Shown piece after piece: positions 1-6,011 of a stretch of 6,841 nt of DNA (positions are counted from its first letter, which is position 1; every line of letters starts with the position of its first letter). The notes beneath the pieces are model-generated. The model saw only the letters and a program-made list of their open reading frames with translations. It made no database searches and was not told the origin of the DNA. The translations under genes and the position numbers were made by a program. The DNA is taken from assembly GCA_031264545.1 (NCBI GenBank), contig JAISDV010000184.1, positions 1-6,841 of the forward strand, read 5' to 3'. The stretch comes from Oscillospiraceae bacterium (GTDB lineage: Bacteria; Bacillota; Clostridia; Oscillospirales; Oscillospiraceae).

Positions 1-882
1 GAGCGGATAGGTGCAAAGGAGTTAGCGGATATGTTTGAAGTTTCACCCCGCACAATCTACCGCGACATAGACGCTATCAACATGGCGGGTATTCCTGTTT
101 GCTCAGCATCGGGAGTTGGCGGCGGCTTTGAAATCATGCAGAACTACAAGCTTGATAGAAAGGTTTTTTCGACTGCCGACCTTTCCGCTATCTTGATGGG
201 GCTTTCCAGTCTTTCCAACATGATACGAGGTGATGAACTGGTAAACGCCCTTGCGAAAGTCAAGAGCTTTATCCCCGCCAACAGAGCGAAAGATATTGAA
301 TTAAAAGCAAATCAAATCTATATAGATTTAAGTCCGTGGATGGGCAACGGAAACATACAGCCATATTTAGAAATTATCAAAACAGCTTTGCAGGAAAGTA
401 AGCTGCTTTCGTTTGAATATGCAGACCGCTATGGAAATAAAACCGCACGAATAGCCGAGCCGTATCAGCTTGTATTGAAAAATAGCCATTGGTATTGGCA
501 AGCGTATTGCCATAAAAGAAATGATTTTCGTTTGTTCAGACTATCCCGCACATCAAACCTACAAATACAAGAGGAATCTTTTACACCACGAGATTATCAA
601 AAACCGCAGTTAGATTTAACGGATATTTTGGAAACTATGCAAACAAAAATCAAAATTCGTATTCATAAATCTGTCATGGACAGGGCACTTGATTATTGCG
701 CTTATGAACACTTTTCGCCAGACGGTGATGAGCATTACAATGTGAGTTTTCCTTTCATAGAGAACGATTATTATTACAATATTCTCTTCAGTTTTGGGGA
801 TAAATGCGAGTGTTTAGAGCCAGAGAATATCAGAACGGAGTTTAAGCGCAGGATAGCAAAGATGGCAGCGTTATATGTTTAA
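1..882 (+). CDS. WYL-domain transcriptional regulator, 5'-partial
   Basis: The frame is open from base 1 (first residues ERIGAKELADMFEVSPRTIY), so the start codon lies outside the window and the ATG at 31 is internal. The 293 visible residues begin inside a helix-turn-helix of the HTH_11/DeoR-like type: KELADMFEVSPRTIYRDIDA followed by a glycine-rich wing (GVGGGFEI). A linker and a WYL domain follow. Its signature is the HWYWQAYC segment near bases 487-510, with the downstream FRLFRLSR block. Proteins of this family run to about 300-320 residues, so only some 10-20 are missing. WYL domains are thought to bind nucleotide-like or other small ligands and to control DNA binding; the target here is unknown. 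The coding sequence is much richer in A+T than anything downstream, which suggests a separate origin. No terminator is obvious after the stop. The family call is firm; the specific role is not. Confidence 0.93.
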   Translation, partial: ERIGAKELADMFEVSPRTIYRDIDAINMAGIPVCSASGVGGGFEIMQNYKLDRKVFSTADLSAILMGLSSLSNMIRGDELVNALAKVKSFIPANRAKDIELKANQIYIDLSPWMGNGNIQPYLEIIKTALQESKLLSFEYADRYGNKTARIAEPYQLVLKNSHWYWQAYCHKRNDFRLFRLSRTSNLQIQEESFTPRDYQKPQLDLTDILETMQTKIKIRIHKSVMDRALDYCAYEHFSPDGDEHYNVSFPFIENDYYYNILFSFGDKCECLEPENIRTEFKRRIAKMAALYV

Positions 883-951
883 CAGATATTGCAAGAGCAG
901 CGATCTTTTGAACCGTCCGCAAAGCACGTCCAACCTCGCTCGGCTGCTTGA

Positions 952-968
952 CCGGCCGTATCGGCCGG
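952..968. repeat. Short G+C-rich palindrome in the intergenic gap
   Basis: CCGGCCG and CGGCCGG form a perfect 7-bp inverted repeat around a TAT spacer. It sits just after the point where base composition changes from the A+T-rich WYL gene to G+C-rich DNA. There is no T-tract on either side, so it is not a standard intrinsic terminator. It could be a protein-binding site, a remnant of lost DNA, or chance in G+C-rich sequence. Confidence 0.4.
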
Positions 969-983
969 AACACGAGGAATAAA

Positions 984-1073
984 ATGTGCCCTGTTCCCGA
1001 ATCCCTAAAGCTGTGGGGTCATCTGAACGAAAACCTGTACGGCGGCCGGGAGAACAGGGACTGCGGCGCGTGA
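984..1073 (+). CDS. Doubtful 29-residue reading frame
   Basis: An ATG at 984 is preceded by GAGGA (974-978) at a workable 5-base spacing. It opens a 29-codon frame, beginning MCPVPESLKLWGHLNENLYG and ending with NRDCGA before TGA at 1071-1073. I do not recognise it. It has no signal peptide or membrane segment and contains two cysteines. It lies in a decayed-looking gap with no visible promoter, so it may be a fragment of a lost gene or chance. The ribosome binding site is the only real support. Confidence 0.15.
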   Translation: MCPVPESLKLWGHLNENLYGGRENRDCGA

Positions 1074-1092
1074 AAAAAGATAAGAACACCTC

Positions 1093-1121
1093 TTTACAAG
1101 TGCGTATTATTAGTGTAGTAT
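1093..1121 (+). promoter_or_regulatory. Promoter of the blaI-M56 operon
   Basis: A -35 box TTTACA (1093-1098) is followed after 17 bases by TAGTAT (1116-1121, 4 of 6 matches to TATAAT). It lies about 37 bases ahead of the blaI start codon. The -10 box is inside the proposed repressor operator, which is the arrangement expected for autorepression by BlaI. Confidence 0.6.
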
Positions 1122-1131
1122 ATACAGTAAT
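1105..1131 (+). promoter_or_regulatory. Candidate BlaI operator overlapping the -10 box
   Basis: Two overlapping dyads are visible. ATTAGTGTA (1109-1117) and TACAGTAAT (1123-1131) are inverted copies with 8 of 9 matches around a 5-base spacer. TATTATT and TGTAGTA (1105-1111 and 1114-1120, AG between) resemble the TACTACA-nn-TGTAGTA operator pattern known for BlaI-family repressors; the right half is exact and the left weak. Binding here would block RNA polymerase. Which dyad is used cannot be decided by eye. Confidence 0.5.
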
Positions 1132-1157
1132 TAAAGTATATGCGGGAGGGGTTGAAT

Positions 1158-1547
1158 ATGAGACAGAGAGTAACGGACGCCGAGCTTTTGATGATGCGGA
1201 TATTCTGGCGCGAGAACCGTATCCTGACATTCTCGGATTTGCGGGAGCTTGAGCGTACGGCGGGCTGGAAGAAAACCACCGTGCAGACGGTGATGGACAG
1301 AATGCGGAGCAAAGGGACTATCCGGGAAGTCCCCGGCTACGACCGCCGCGGCGACGTGGCGCACTACGAACCGACCGTGACGGAGCAGGAATTTATGATG
1401 GATGAGAGCGAAACCCTGCTTGGAAAGGTTTTTAACGGCAGCGCGGTGAAAATGGTCGCCGCGCTCCGTCAGGGCGGCAGGCTGTCCGACGAGGACATAG
1501 CGGAGCTTCAGGCGTTTTTCAAAGTGGCGGGCGCCGGCAATGACTGA
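1158..1547 (+). CDS. blaI: BlaI/MecI-family transcriptional repressor
   Basis: The product has 129 residues, the usual size of the family. Residues ~4-75 form the winged helix: VTDAELLMMRIFW is the typical first helix, WKKTTVQTVMDRMRSKGTI is the recognition helix and following segment, and a wing ends near HYEPTV. Residues ~80-129 (VFNGSAVKMVAALR, then RLSDEDIAELQAFF) match the C-terminal dimerisation region where BlaI and MecI are cleaved after signalling. I chose the ATG at 1158 because GGGAGGGG (1144-1151) sits at proper distance; the in-frame ATG at 1140 lies upstream of that site and lacks its own. The last codons overlap the protease gene by 8 bases, so the two are translated as a coupled pair. 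It probably represses its own promoter through the dyad at 1105-1131. The symbol denotes the family; a role in beta-lactam resistance is not shown. Confidence 0.92.
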   Translation: MRQRVTDAELLMMRIFWRENRILTFSDLRELERTAGWKKTTVQTVMDRMRSKGTIREVPGYDRRGDVAHYEPTVTEQEFMMDESETLLGKVFNGSAVKMVAALRQGGRLSDEDIAELQAFFKVAGAGND

Positions 1548-3666
1548 GCTTATTCGCGCGCTTGTCGTGATGTCGGTTTCCGGCAGTATCTTAGCGGCGC
1601 TGCTGTTCGCATTGAAACCGCTGATAAAGAACCGCCTGCCTAAAGCGGCGCAATACTACCTGTGGCTGGTGGTAATCGCGGCGCTGCTTGTGCCTGTGTC
1701 GCGCTTTGTGGCGCTGCCGGCGGGCAGCGCGGCGATTCCGTCAATCTCAGAAACGGTTGACCGCTTAGTGGTCAGCAACAAAGATATTGCCGACAGGATT
1801 GCGCCTTATGAAGCCGTCGGTGAAGACGGTTTAATCGGCATTCCTGCTGAATTCCAGCCAATAGCGGATGAACTGGTGCCTGAGCCGTGGTATGTGGCAT
1901 TATGGGATTGGTGCTGCATTGTCTGGATGCTCGGCGCAATCGGTATGCTCGGCTATTTCCTATGCGCCTACATCGCCTTTACGGATAGGATGAAATTGAC
2001 GAACCTTCCGACAGACATAAGCTGTCCTGTCCCCGTCTGCCGCAGCGCAAAGGCGGCCACGCCGATGCTTATAGGCCTGTTCAGTCCCGTCATTGTCCTG
2101 CCTGACCGCGAATACACGGAGGATCGGCTTCGCGCTGTCCTGTTCCACGAACTGATCCACCTGCGCCGAAGGGACGTTCTCGTAAAATGGTTGTCGGTAT
2201 TGGCTTGCGCCGTCCACTGGTTCAACCCGATTGTGTGGCTGACCCGCCGCGAGATCGACCGCGCCTGTGAGCTCTCCTGTGACGAGGCGGTTATCGCGAA
2301 CCTTGACCCGCACGGACGGCAGAGCTACGGCGACACACTCCTGTATGTCGCCGCTGACGGCAAAACGCCCCGCGCCGTCCTCTCCACCACGATGTGCGAG
2401 GAAAAGAAAGACCTGAAAGAGCGGCTGTCCGCTATTATGAAGAATCAGAAGCATACGCGCGCCGCTGTGATCACGTCGTCGGCGGTAATTTGCGCCACTG
2501 TTTTGGCGGCTTGCGTACTGGGCGCAGGGGACGGAAATAACGGCAACAGCTTCACATTACATGAAACGCCACAAAAATATGTATTGTCCGGTGAGGGCGA
2601 TTCGTTTATGCGTATGCCGAGCGTGGAACTGTTCGAAAACGGCAACGCAAGGCTGTCCCAACCGCTTATAAGCAGTTTGGGTATGTTTGGCATAGGCGAA
2701 TACAAGCTGTCCGGCGATGAACTGACCGTTAGACAAAACGGAAGCGTCGTCGTTTTCACGATGTCGGACGGCGGCGACACCCTGACTGTTAAATCCACGA
2801 ACCTCCCATTCACTGACGTCGGCGCTGTTTACAAATATCAGGCGAGGGCCGATTACCTCAGCGGGTACACGAACGTTGGCGGCGAAGCGCTGACAATAGA
2901 GGCTTTGCGCGAACTTGCAAAGAGCGCGAATAACCTGACCGCTTCTGACTTTGAAAAGTACGCCCATGTTGACATTGACCCCGACTATCACATTTTTGAC
3001 GTCGAGGGCAAGTATACGTTTGCCGTGGTATTGGATGCCGATGGCAGCACAGCCTGTAATCTTGAACGCAAAGCGGACGGTGCGCACTTTCCGCTCCACC
3101 TGAACGGCTCAACCGGGTATGTGTTTGAGGCGTACCTGGGCAACGAAAAAACGGTCCGGTATGAACCGCGGAAATGGTACTCAACCGAGGATATTGCCCA
3201 CGGTAAGACGCATGAGCTTACTTTGCCGGAATTTCCTGACGTGAAGTTTACGGGCTCCGTCGGTTCGGTCACAGCGGATACAGCGGAACTGTTCTCCGGT
3301 ATGCCGATATGGAACGTATATCTTGCCGACCTCACGAACGACGGGAAGCCGGAATTATGCGCGACTGTCAGCTGGGGTTCCGGCATTGTTGACACGCATA
3401 TCGCGGTTTATGACTACGCAACGGGCAAAACTTATACGCTTTGGGATAGAGGATCTTACGATTACAGTTTATCGCTCCAAGACGGAAAGTTAATGGTTCA
3501 CCAATATAGGTACGACAACGACAGACCGCGCGTTTCATCTGAGCTGCGGATTGTGGACGGCGCGTTGTATCGGTTCGGCGAAACGCCGGAAGCGCCCGCA
3601 GTAATAACGCCGCCCTGGCCGTCAAGCCCATCGGGGCAAGCGGACGAATCCGTCGGCCTCGCATAG
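1540..3666 (+). CDS. M56-family (BlaR1/MecR1-like) membrane metalloprotease with an unusual C-terminal sensor region
   Basis: The protein has 708 residues and is longer than classical BlaR1 (about 585-600). Hydrophobic segments lie near residues 5-26, 38-58 and 119-147. The zinc protease core follows on the cytoplasmic side: HELIH at 203-207 gives the two histidines and catalytic glutamate E204, and the ELSCDEAV segment at 244-251 supplies the likely third ligand (E244). A fourth hydrophobic segment at ~308-328 contains LAAC (322-325), which resembles a lipobox. The rest (~330-708) should lie outside the membrane. It shows beta-rich segments (~355-430), a central region of unknown type (~440-585), a VCBS/FG-GAP-like stretch (NVYLADLTNDGKPEL, from residue 592) and a proline-rich tail. 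I find no KTG box or SxxK serine set in a penicillin-binding arrangement, so it is unlikely to sense beta-lactams as BlaR1 does. It probably cleaves, or triggers cleavage of, the BlaI partner encoded just upstream. Its start ATG overlaps the blaI end, with little ribosome binding site of its own. Confidence 0.9.
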   Translation: MTELIRALVVMSVSGSILAALLFALKPLIKNRLPKAAQYYLWLVVIAALLVPVSRFVALPAGSAAIPSISETVDRLVVSNKDIADRIAPYEAVGEDGLIGIPAEFQPIADELVPEPWYVALWDWCCIVWMLGAIGMLGYFLCAYIAFTDRMKLTNLPTDISCPVPVCRSAKAATPMLIGLFSPVIVLPDREYTEDRLRAVLFHELIHLRRRDVLVKWLSVLACAVHWFNPIVWLTRREIDRACELSCDEAVIANLDPHGRQSYGDTLLYVAADGKTPRAVLSTTMCEEKKDLKERLSAIMKNQKHTRAAVITSSAVICATVLAACVLGAGDGNNGNSFTLHETPQKYVLSGEGDSFMRMPSVELFENGNARLSQPLISSLGMFGIGEYKLSGDELTVRQNGSVVVFTMSDGGDTLTVKSTNLPFTDVGAVYKYQARADYLSGYTNVGGEALTIEALRELAKSANNLTASDFEKYAHVDIDPDYHIFDVEGKYTFAVVLDADGSTACNLERKADGAHFPLHLNGSTGYVFEAYLGNEKTVRYEPRKWYSTEDIAHGKTHELTLPEFPDVKFTGSVGSVTADTAELFSGMPIWNVYLADLTNDGKPELCATVSWGSGIVDTHIAVYDYATGKTYTLWDRGSYDYSLSLQDGKLMVHQYRYDNDRPRVSSELRIVDGALYRFGETPEAPAVITPPWPSSPSGQADESVGLA

Positions 3667-3719
3667 GAAACACATTCAGTCTTGCCGAGTTTTGGATTCC
3701 ATAAGATGGCATACTATAA

Positions 3720-3758
3720 AAAGCGCCAGTCCCGGATCGACCCAAGACTAGGCGCTTT
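3720..3758 (-). terminator. Intrinsic terminator of secG, between convergent genes
   Basis: AAAGCGCCAGTC (3720-3731) pairs with GACTAGGCGCTTT (3746-3758) as a 12-bp stem with one bulged A. Read on the minus strand, the stem runs straight into a T5 tract, as expected for Rho-independent termination after secG, whose stop is about 54 bases away. On the plus strand only a weak T-rich stretch follows, so it may stop the M56 transcript less efficiently. Confidence 0.8.
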
Positions 3759-3811
3759 GACAAGTTCTCTTATGCTGTTATACTGTGGCCGCGTTGTTTT
3801 CCGCGTCCGCT

Positions 3812-4048
3812 TTAAATGAGATTGAGCACCAGCGTAAGCAGGACGAAAGCAAGGCCGACCCACTTGGTCATTTTTGCCAGCTTTGCATCAAGCGTGACTG
3901 ACTTGGACTTGGACAAAAAGGTATCCGCGCCGCCGGCTATCGCGCCGGAAAGTCCGGAGCGCTTGCCCGACTGGAGCAGTACGACGACGATCATGAATAG
4001 ACAGGTAAGGAGCTGGATAATGGTGAGGATGAGCTTCGTGACGACCAT
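3812..4048 (-). CDS. secG: Preprotein translocase subunit SecG
   Basis: SecG is the small membrane subunit of the SecYEG export channel. The product has 78 residues, the normal size. It has two membrane helices (~2-24 and ~60-77) joined by the diagnostic loop LLQSGKRSGLSGAIAGGADT (25-44). The start is the ATG at 4046-4048, preceded on the minus strand by an AAAGGA-type ribosome binding site. The in-frame extension up to 4162 adds 38 residues without family resemblance and runs through the promoter, so it is rejected. In many Firmicutes secG is followed by rnr and smpB; here a terminator and a convergent regulatory operon follow instead. Its own promoter lies at 4110-4138, although read-through from ribU is possible because no terminator is visible between them. 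Confidence 0.95.
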   Translation of the reverse strand: MVVTKLILTIIQLLTCLFMIVVVLLQSGKRSGLSGAIAGGADTFLSKSKSVTLDAKLAKMTKWVGLAFVLLTLVLNLI

Positions 4049-4109
4049 GTATTTCAATCCTTTCAAACGAAAAAACGGTGTTCCACCCGAAATTACAATT
4101 GCAGGAAAT

Positions 4110-4138
4110 ATATTAACACAGTTTTCAGGCCATTTCAA
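4110..4138 (-). promoter_or_regulatory. secG promoter
   Basis: On the minus strand TTGAAA (4138-4133) and TAATAT (4115-4110) are separated by exactly 17 bases, about 60 bases upstream of the secG start codon. The -35 box matches consensus at 5 of 6 positions and the -10 at 4 of 6. No operator-like dyad is apparent around it. Confidence 0.7.
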
Positions 4139-4233
4139 GGGAAATTTTAAATCGGCGCGCAAAATGTACTTTTCCTGAATTTATGCCGGATGCTCCTGTC
4201 CATTGCTTCTGCAGACGGGAGGTATCTCATGCA

Positions 4234-4914
4234 TTATATGACGTCCCGAAGCACTAGGATGACGAGCACACAGGTGGTTAGAAGCAGGAGAGCGAGAAGC
4301 GCGATGCCAGTCTTCTTCCGCCGCACAATGTCCAGTCCAGCGGACTCCGGCGCGTCGATTAAGTGCACTTTCCGTAACGCCGTGACAAGTGGCTTATACA
4401 ATAGCAGAGTAATCCCGGTGTTCAGCCCGGCCTGGATAAGGTTAAAGGGCAGAATGGCCGGCAGGAGCATTCTGATGACGGCCTCGCGGGAATCGCCTGT
4501 AAAGATTGGCGTCAGTAGATAGTTCCAAAGCAGCATGACGACTGTCAATGCAAGGCTGCCGGCAATCAGGGCAAGAACCGCGCCTTTAAGGTTGTGCTTG
4601 TATCTATAGATGAAAGCTGCCGTACAGGCATAGGTGCTCGTCGCCAGAACATTCATCACGAGACCGATGATGCCGGTCGCGCTGATGGTGAACATTTCGA
4701 TCAGAGAGACTACAAAGGCGATAGAAAAGGCGGCTAGGGGACCGAAGATAAAGCCGCTGATCGCGACAATCACATGTTTCGGATCATAAGAGAGAAAGGG
4801 CGCGGCAGGGATAAAGGGCGGGAGCATTTTACTCAGTGCCATGACTACATAAGCCAGGGCGGTCAGCATTGCGAGGGTTGTCAGTTTCTTTGTTTCGCTT
4901 ACGCCAGTGTTCAT
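4234..4914 (-). CDS. ribU: Riboflavin ECF transporter substrate-binding S component RibU
   Basis: RibU is the membrane S component that captures riboflavin and docks on the shared ECF energising module (EcfA, EcfA', EcfT), which is encoded elsewhere. The 226-residue product is very hydrophobic. Helix 1 carries AxxxA (A15-A19), the small-residue motif S components use to contact EcfT. The segment from PAAPFLSYDPKHVIV (~36-50) through GFIFGPLAAF and TGIIGLVMNVLA (80-91) is typical of RibU-like proteins. Six helices cover residues ~10-180. An extra hydrophobic helix at ~202-223, after RRKK (198-201), goes beyond the usual six. The start ATG at 4912-4914 has a strong AGGAGGGT site upstream. The FMN riboswitch and terminator in its leader support riboflavin as substrate and indicate feedback repression by FMN. 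The gene appears to be transcribed alone, perhaps reading through into secG. Confidence 0.92.
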   Translation of the reverse strand: MNTGVSETKKLTTLAMLTALAYVVMALSKMLPPFIPAAPFLSYDPKHVIVAISGFIFGPLAAFSIAFVVSLIEMFTISATGIIGLVMNVLATSTYACTAAFIYRYKHNLKGAVLALIAGSLALTVVMLLWNYLLTPIFTGDSREAVIRMLLPAILPFNLIQAGLNTGITLLLYKPLVTALRKVHLIDAPESAGLDIVRRKKTGIALLALLLLTTCVLVILVLRDVI

Positions 4915-4930
4915 ATCGGAACACCCTCCT

Positions 4931-4973
4931 AAAAATAACGTAACACCTGAAAGAGCCCCGTCCTTCAGGTGTT
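4931..4973 (-). terminator. Riboswitch-controlled terminator in the ribU leader
   Basis: On the minus strand AACACCTGAA (4973-4964) and TTCAGGTGTT (4951-4942) form a perfect 10-bp stem with a 12-base loop, followed by ACG and a T-rich tract (TTATTTTT, 4938-4931). It lies just before the ribU ribosome binding site. This is the expected OFF structure of a transcriptional FMN riboswitch. Confidence 0.88.
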
Positions 4974-5028
4974 AAAATCAAATCAGGTGCGCCGGGCAAA
5001 ATAAATAAAAGCCCTGTTGTTTCAACAC
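4969..5028 (-). promoter_or_regulatory. Predicted antiterminator pairing of the ribU leader
   Basis: Read as RNA from the minus strand, GUGUUGAAA (5028-5020), immediately after the aptamer's closing P1 strand, can pair with UUUUAACAC (4977-4969) over 9 base pairs including one G-U. The second segment includes the first five bases of the terminator's 5' arm, so the two structures exclude each other. P1 could extend by two weaker pairs into the first segment when FMN binds, favouring termination. This is inferred from base pairing only. Confidence 0.5.
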
Positions 5029-5137
5029 ATCTTCTTTCATCCAGACTGTAACTGTTGGTTTTGGAGTTTCACCAAATCTGCGCCAAAACGCTCGCGGACT
5101 TTACCGCCAATCGGGAATTTCACCCTGCCCTGAAGAC
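5029..5137 (-). promoter_or_regulatory. FMN riboswitch (RFN element) upstream of ribU
   Basis: The minus strand carries the conserved blocks of the RFN aptamer in order: AGGGCAGGGTGAAATTCCC, then GGCGGTAAAGTCCGCGAGC, then TTTGGTGAAACTCCAAAACC, then AACAGTTACAGTCTGGATG, then AAAGAAGAT. The closing stem P1 pairs GTCTTC (5137-5132) with GAAGAT (5034-5029). It senses FMN and here precedes a terminator and a riboflavin transporter gene, so high FMN should switch ribU off. All the conserved blocks are intact. Confidence 0.97.
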
Positions 5138-5161
5138 ATCCCTATTCAAATGTTCAACCAG

Positions 5162-5190
5162 ATTTTACAGCCGCGCCGTGCTCCTGTCAA
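5162..5190 (-). promoter_or_regulatory. ribU promoter
   Basis: On the minus strand a perfect -35 box TTGACA (5190-5185) and a TAAAAT -10 box (5167-5162, 5 of 6) are separated by 17 bases. Transcription should start near 5155, about 20 bases ahead of the FMN aptamer. This is the strongest promoter in the window by consensus. Confidence 0.88.
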
Positions 5191-5199
5191 GCCCCCTGC

Positions 5200-5233
5200 C
5201 GCGGTTTTTCAGCGCAGCGGCGGAAAAACCGCG
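5200..5233. repeat. Perfect 11-bp inverted repeat between divergent promoters
   Basis: CGCGGTTTTTC (5200-5210) and GAAAAACCGCG (5223-5233) are exact inverted copies around a 12-base centre (5211-5222). The repeat lies about 10 bases from the -35 box of the ribU promoter on one side and about 10 bases from the TTGACA of the plus-strand promoter on the other. No T-tract follows on either strand, so it is not a normal intrinsic terminator. An operator for a dimeric regulator or an old repeat element are both possible. Confidence 0.6.
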
Positions 5234-5241
5234 TGAGGCTG

Positions 5242-5269
5242 TTGACATTTCTCCCGGCGGTGATAAGAT
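5242..5269 (+). promoter_or_regulatory. Promoter for the nhaC remnant and acetyltransferase
   Basis: A perfect TTGACA (5242-5247) is followed after 16 bases by TAAGAT (5264-5269, 4 of 6). It is about 36 bases upstream of the antiporter start codon and diverges from the ribU promoter. It probably still drives transcription into the acetyltransferase gene. Confidence 0.55.
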
Positions 5270-5305
5270 ATTTTCCATCAGTTTTTCATAAGGCGGAAAC
5301 GAGAA

Positions 5306-6011
5306 ATGCTTGAAACCGTTGTGCTCGGGCTGTTCGCCGCAGGCCTTGTCGCCTGCGTCGGGTTTGGGTTCTCCATATTTTACGCGCTGATTTTCGGCCT
5401 GTTCCTGTTTTTTGGATACGGCCTGCTGAGACAGTACGGCGCCCGACGCGGCGCTGGGCGCGATGCTCGACGGCGGCGGGATCGTTTCGATGCTCAGGCC
5501 CGCCGCCATCGTTGTGCTCTCGGCCTCCTATTCGGGTATCTTTGAAGAAACCGGCCTGCTCTCGGACGTGAAGAAATCCGTTCATATTATCGCCGGAAGG
5601 CTCAGCCCTTTCGGGGCCTATATCCTGGCCTCGGTGTTCACGGCAATGATCAGCTGCAACCAGACGCTCGCCGTCATGCTGACACATCAGCTCTACGGGG
5701 ACGCCGCGGAAACGGGAGATGAGGCGGCGCTCGCGCTCGAAAACTCCGCCGTCATTATTTCCCCGCTGATACCCTGGTGTATAGCCGGCGCCGTGCCGCT
5801 TGCGGCGATCGGCGCGCCGTCCTCCAGCGTACTGTACGCGGGTTATCTGATGTTTGTTCCCGCGTTTTACTGTATCGCCCGGCTCAGGAAGCAAGGGGCG
5901 GCCGTCACGGGAGAAAAGAAGGCGGCAGCCGGAATAAGTCCGGGCGGTAACGGCGCGGAAAGGACTGAAGGGAGGAAACATGGCGGTATGCAACGCGGAA
6001 AAGGCGGTTGA
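5306..6011 (+). pseudogene. nhaC: NhaC-family Na+/H+ antiporter, internally deleted and frameshifted
   Basis: Two pieces of one protein lie in different frames. The first, from ATG 5306, gives about 43 residues typical of the NhaC N-terminus (a hydrophobic helix pair ending GLFLFFGYGLLRQ near 5434). The second is open from 5430 and reads DSTAPDAALGAMLDGGGIVS and onward to 6011. It carries the NhaC C-terminal hallmarks SYSGIFEETGLL, SCNQTLAVMLTHQL and ALENSAVIISPLIPWCIAGA. NhaC proteins are usually about 450-500 residues; only ~235 are represented, so some 220-260 central residues, including several transmembrane helices, are missing, and the frame changes by one at the join around 5430-5445. 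After the join the first frame runs on as arginine-rich nonsense to 5545. It should not make a working antiporter. A weak AAGGCGG site precedes the start. An assembly error is an alternative explanation. Confidence 0.85.

Noticed and set aside
986..1252. An 88-codon plus-strand frame running into blaI
   Set aside because: It crosses the blaI promoter and ribosome binding site and overlaps the blaI start in another frame; its sequence is low-complexity basic with no family resemblance.
1960..2454. Minus-strand open frames inside the M56 gene
   Set aside because: The plus-strand frame carries the HELIH protease motif and membrane segments, so these are shadows.
1540..3666. Beta-lactam resistance sensing by the BlaI/M56 pair
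   Set aside because: No penicillin-binding motifs are seen in the outer domain and no beta-lactamase or alternative PBP gene is in the window.
4049..4162. Longer secG start giving 116 residues
   Set aside because: The added residues do not resemble SecG, and the segment contains the secG promoter; the ATG at 4048 has a ribosome binding site and gives normal length.
4163..4233. A terminator between ribU and secG
   Set aside because: Only the short palindrome TCTGCAGA and weak pairings are present, with no stem followed by a T-tract on the minus strand.
5055..5291. A 78-codon plus-strand frame across the ribU leader
   Set aside because: It is the complement of the FMN riboswitch and promoter and has no protein-like features.
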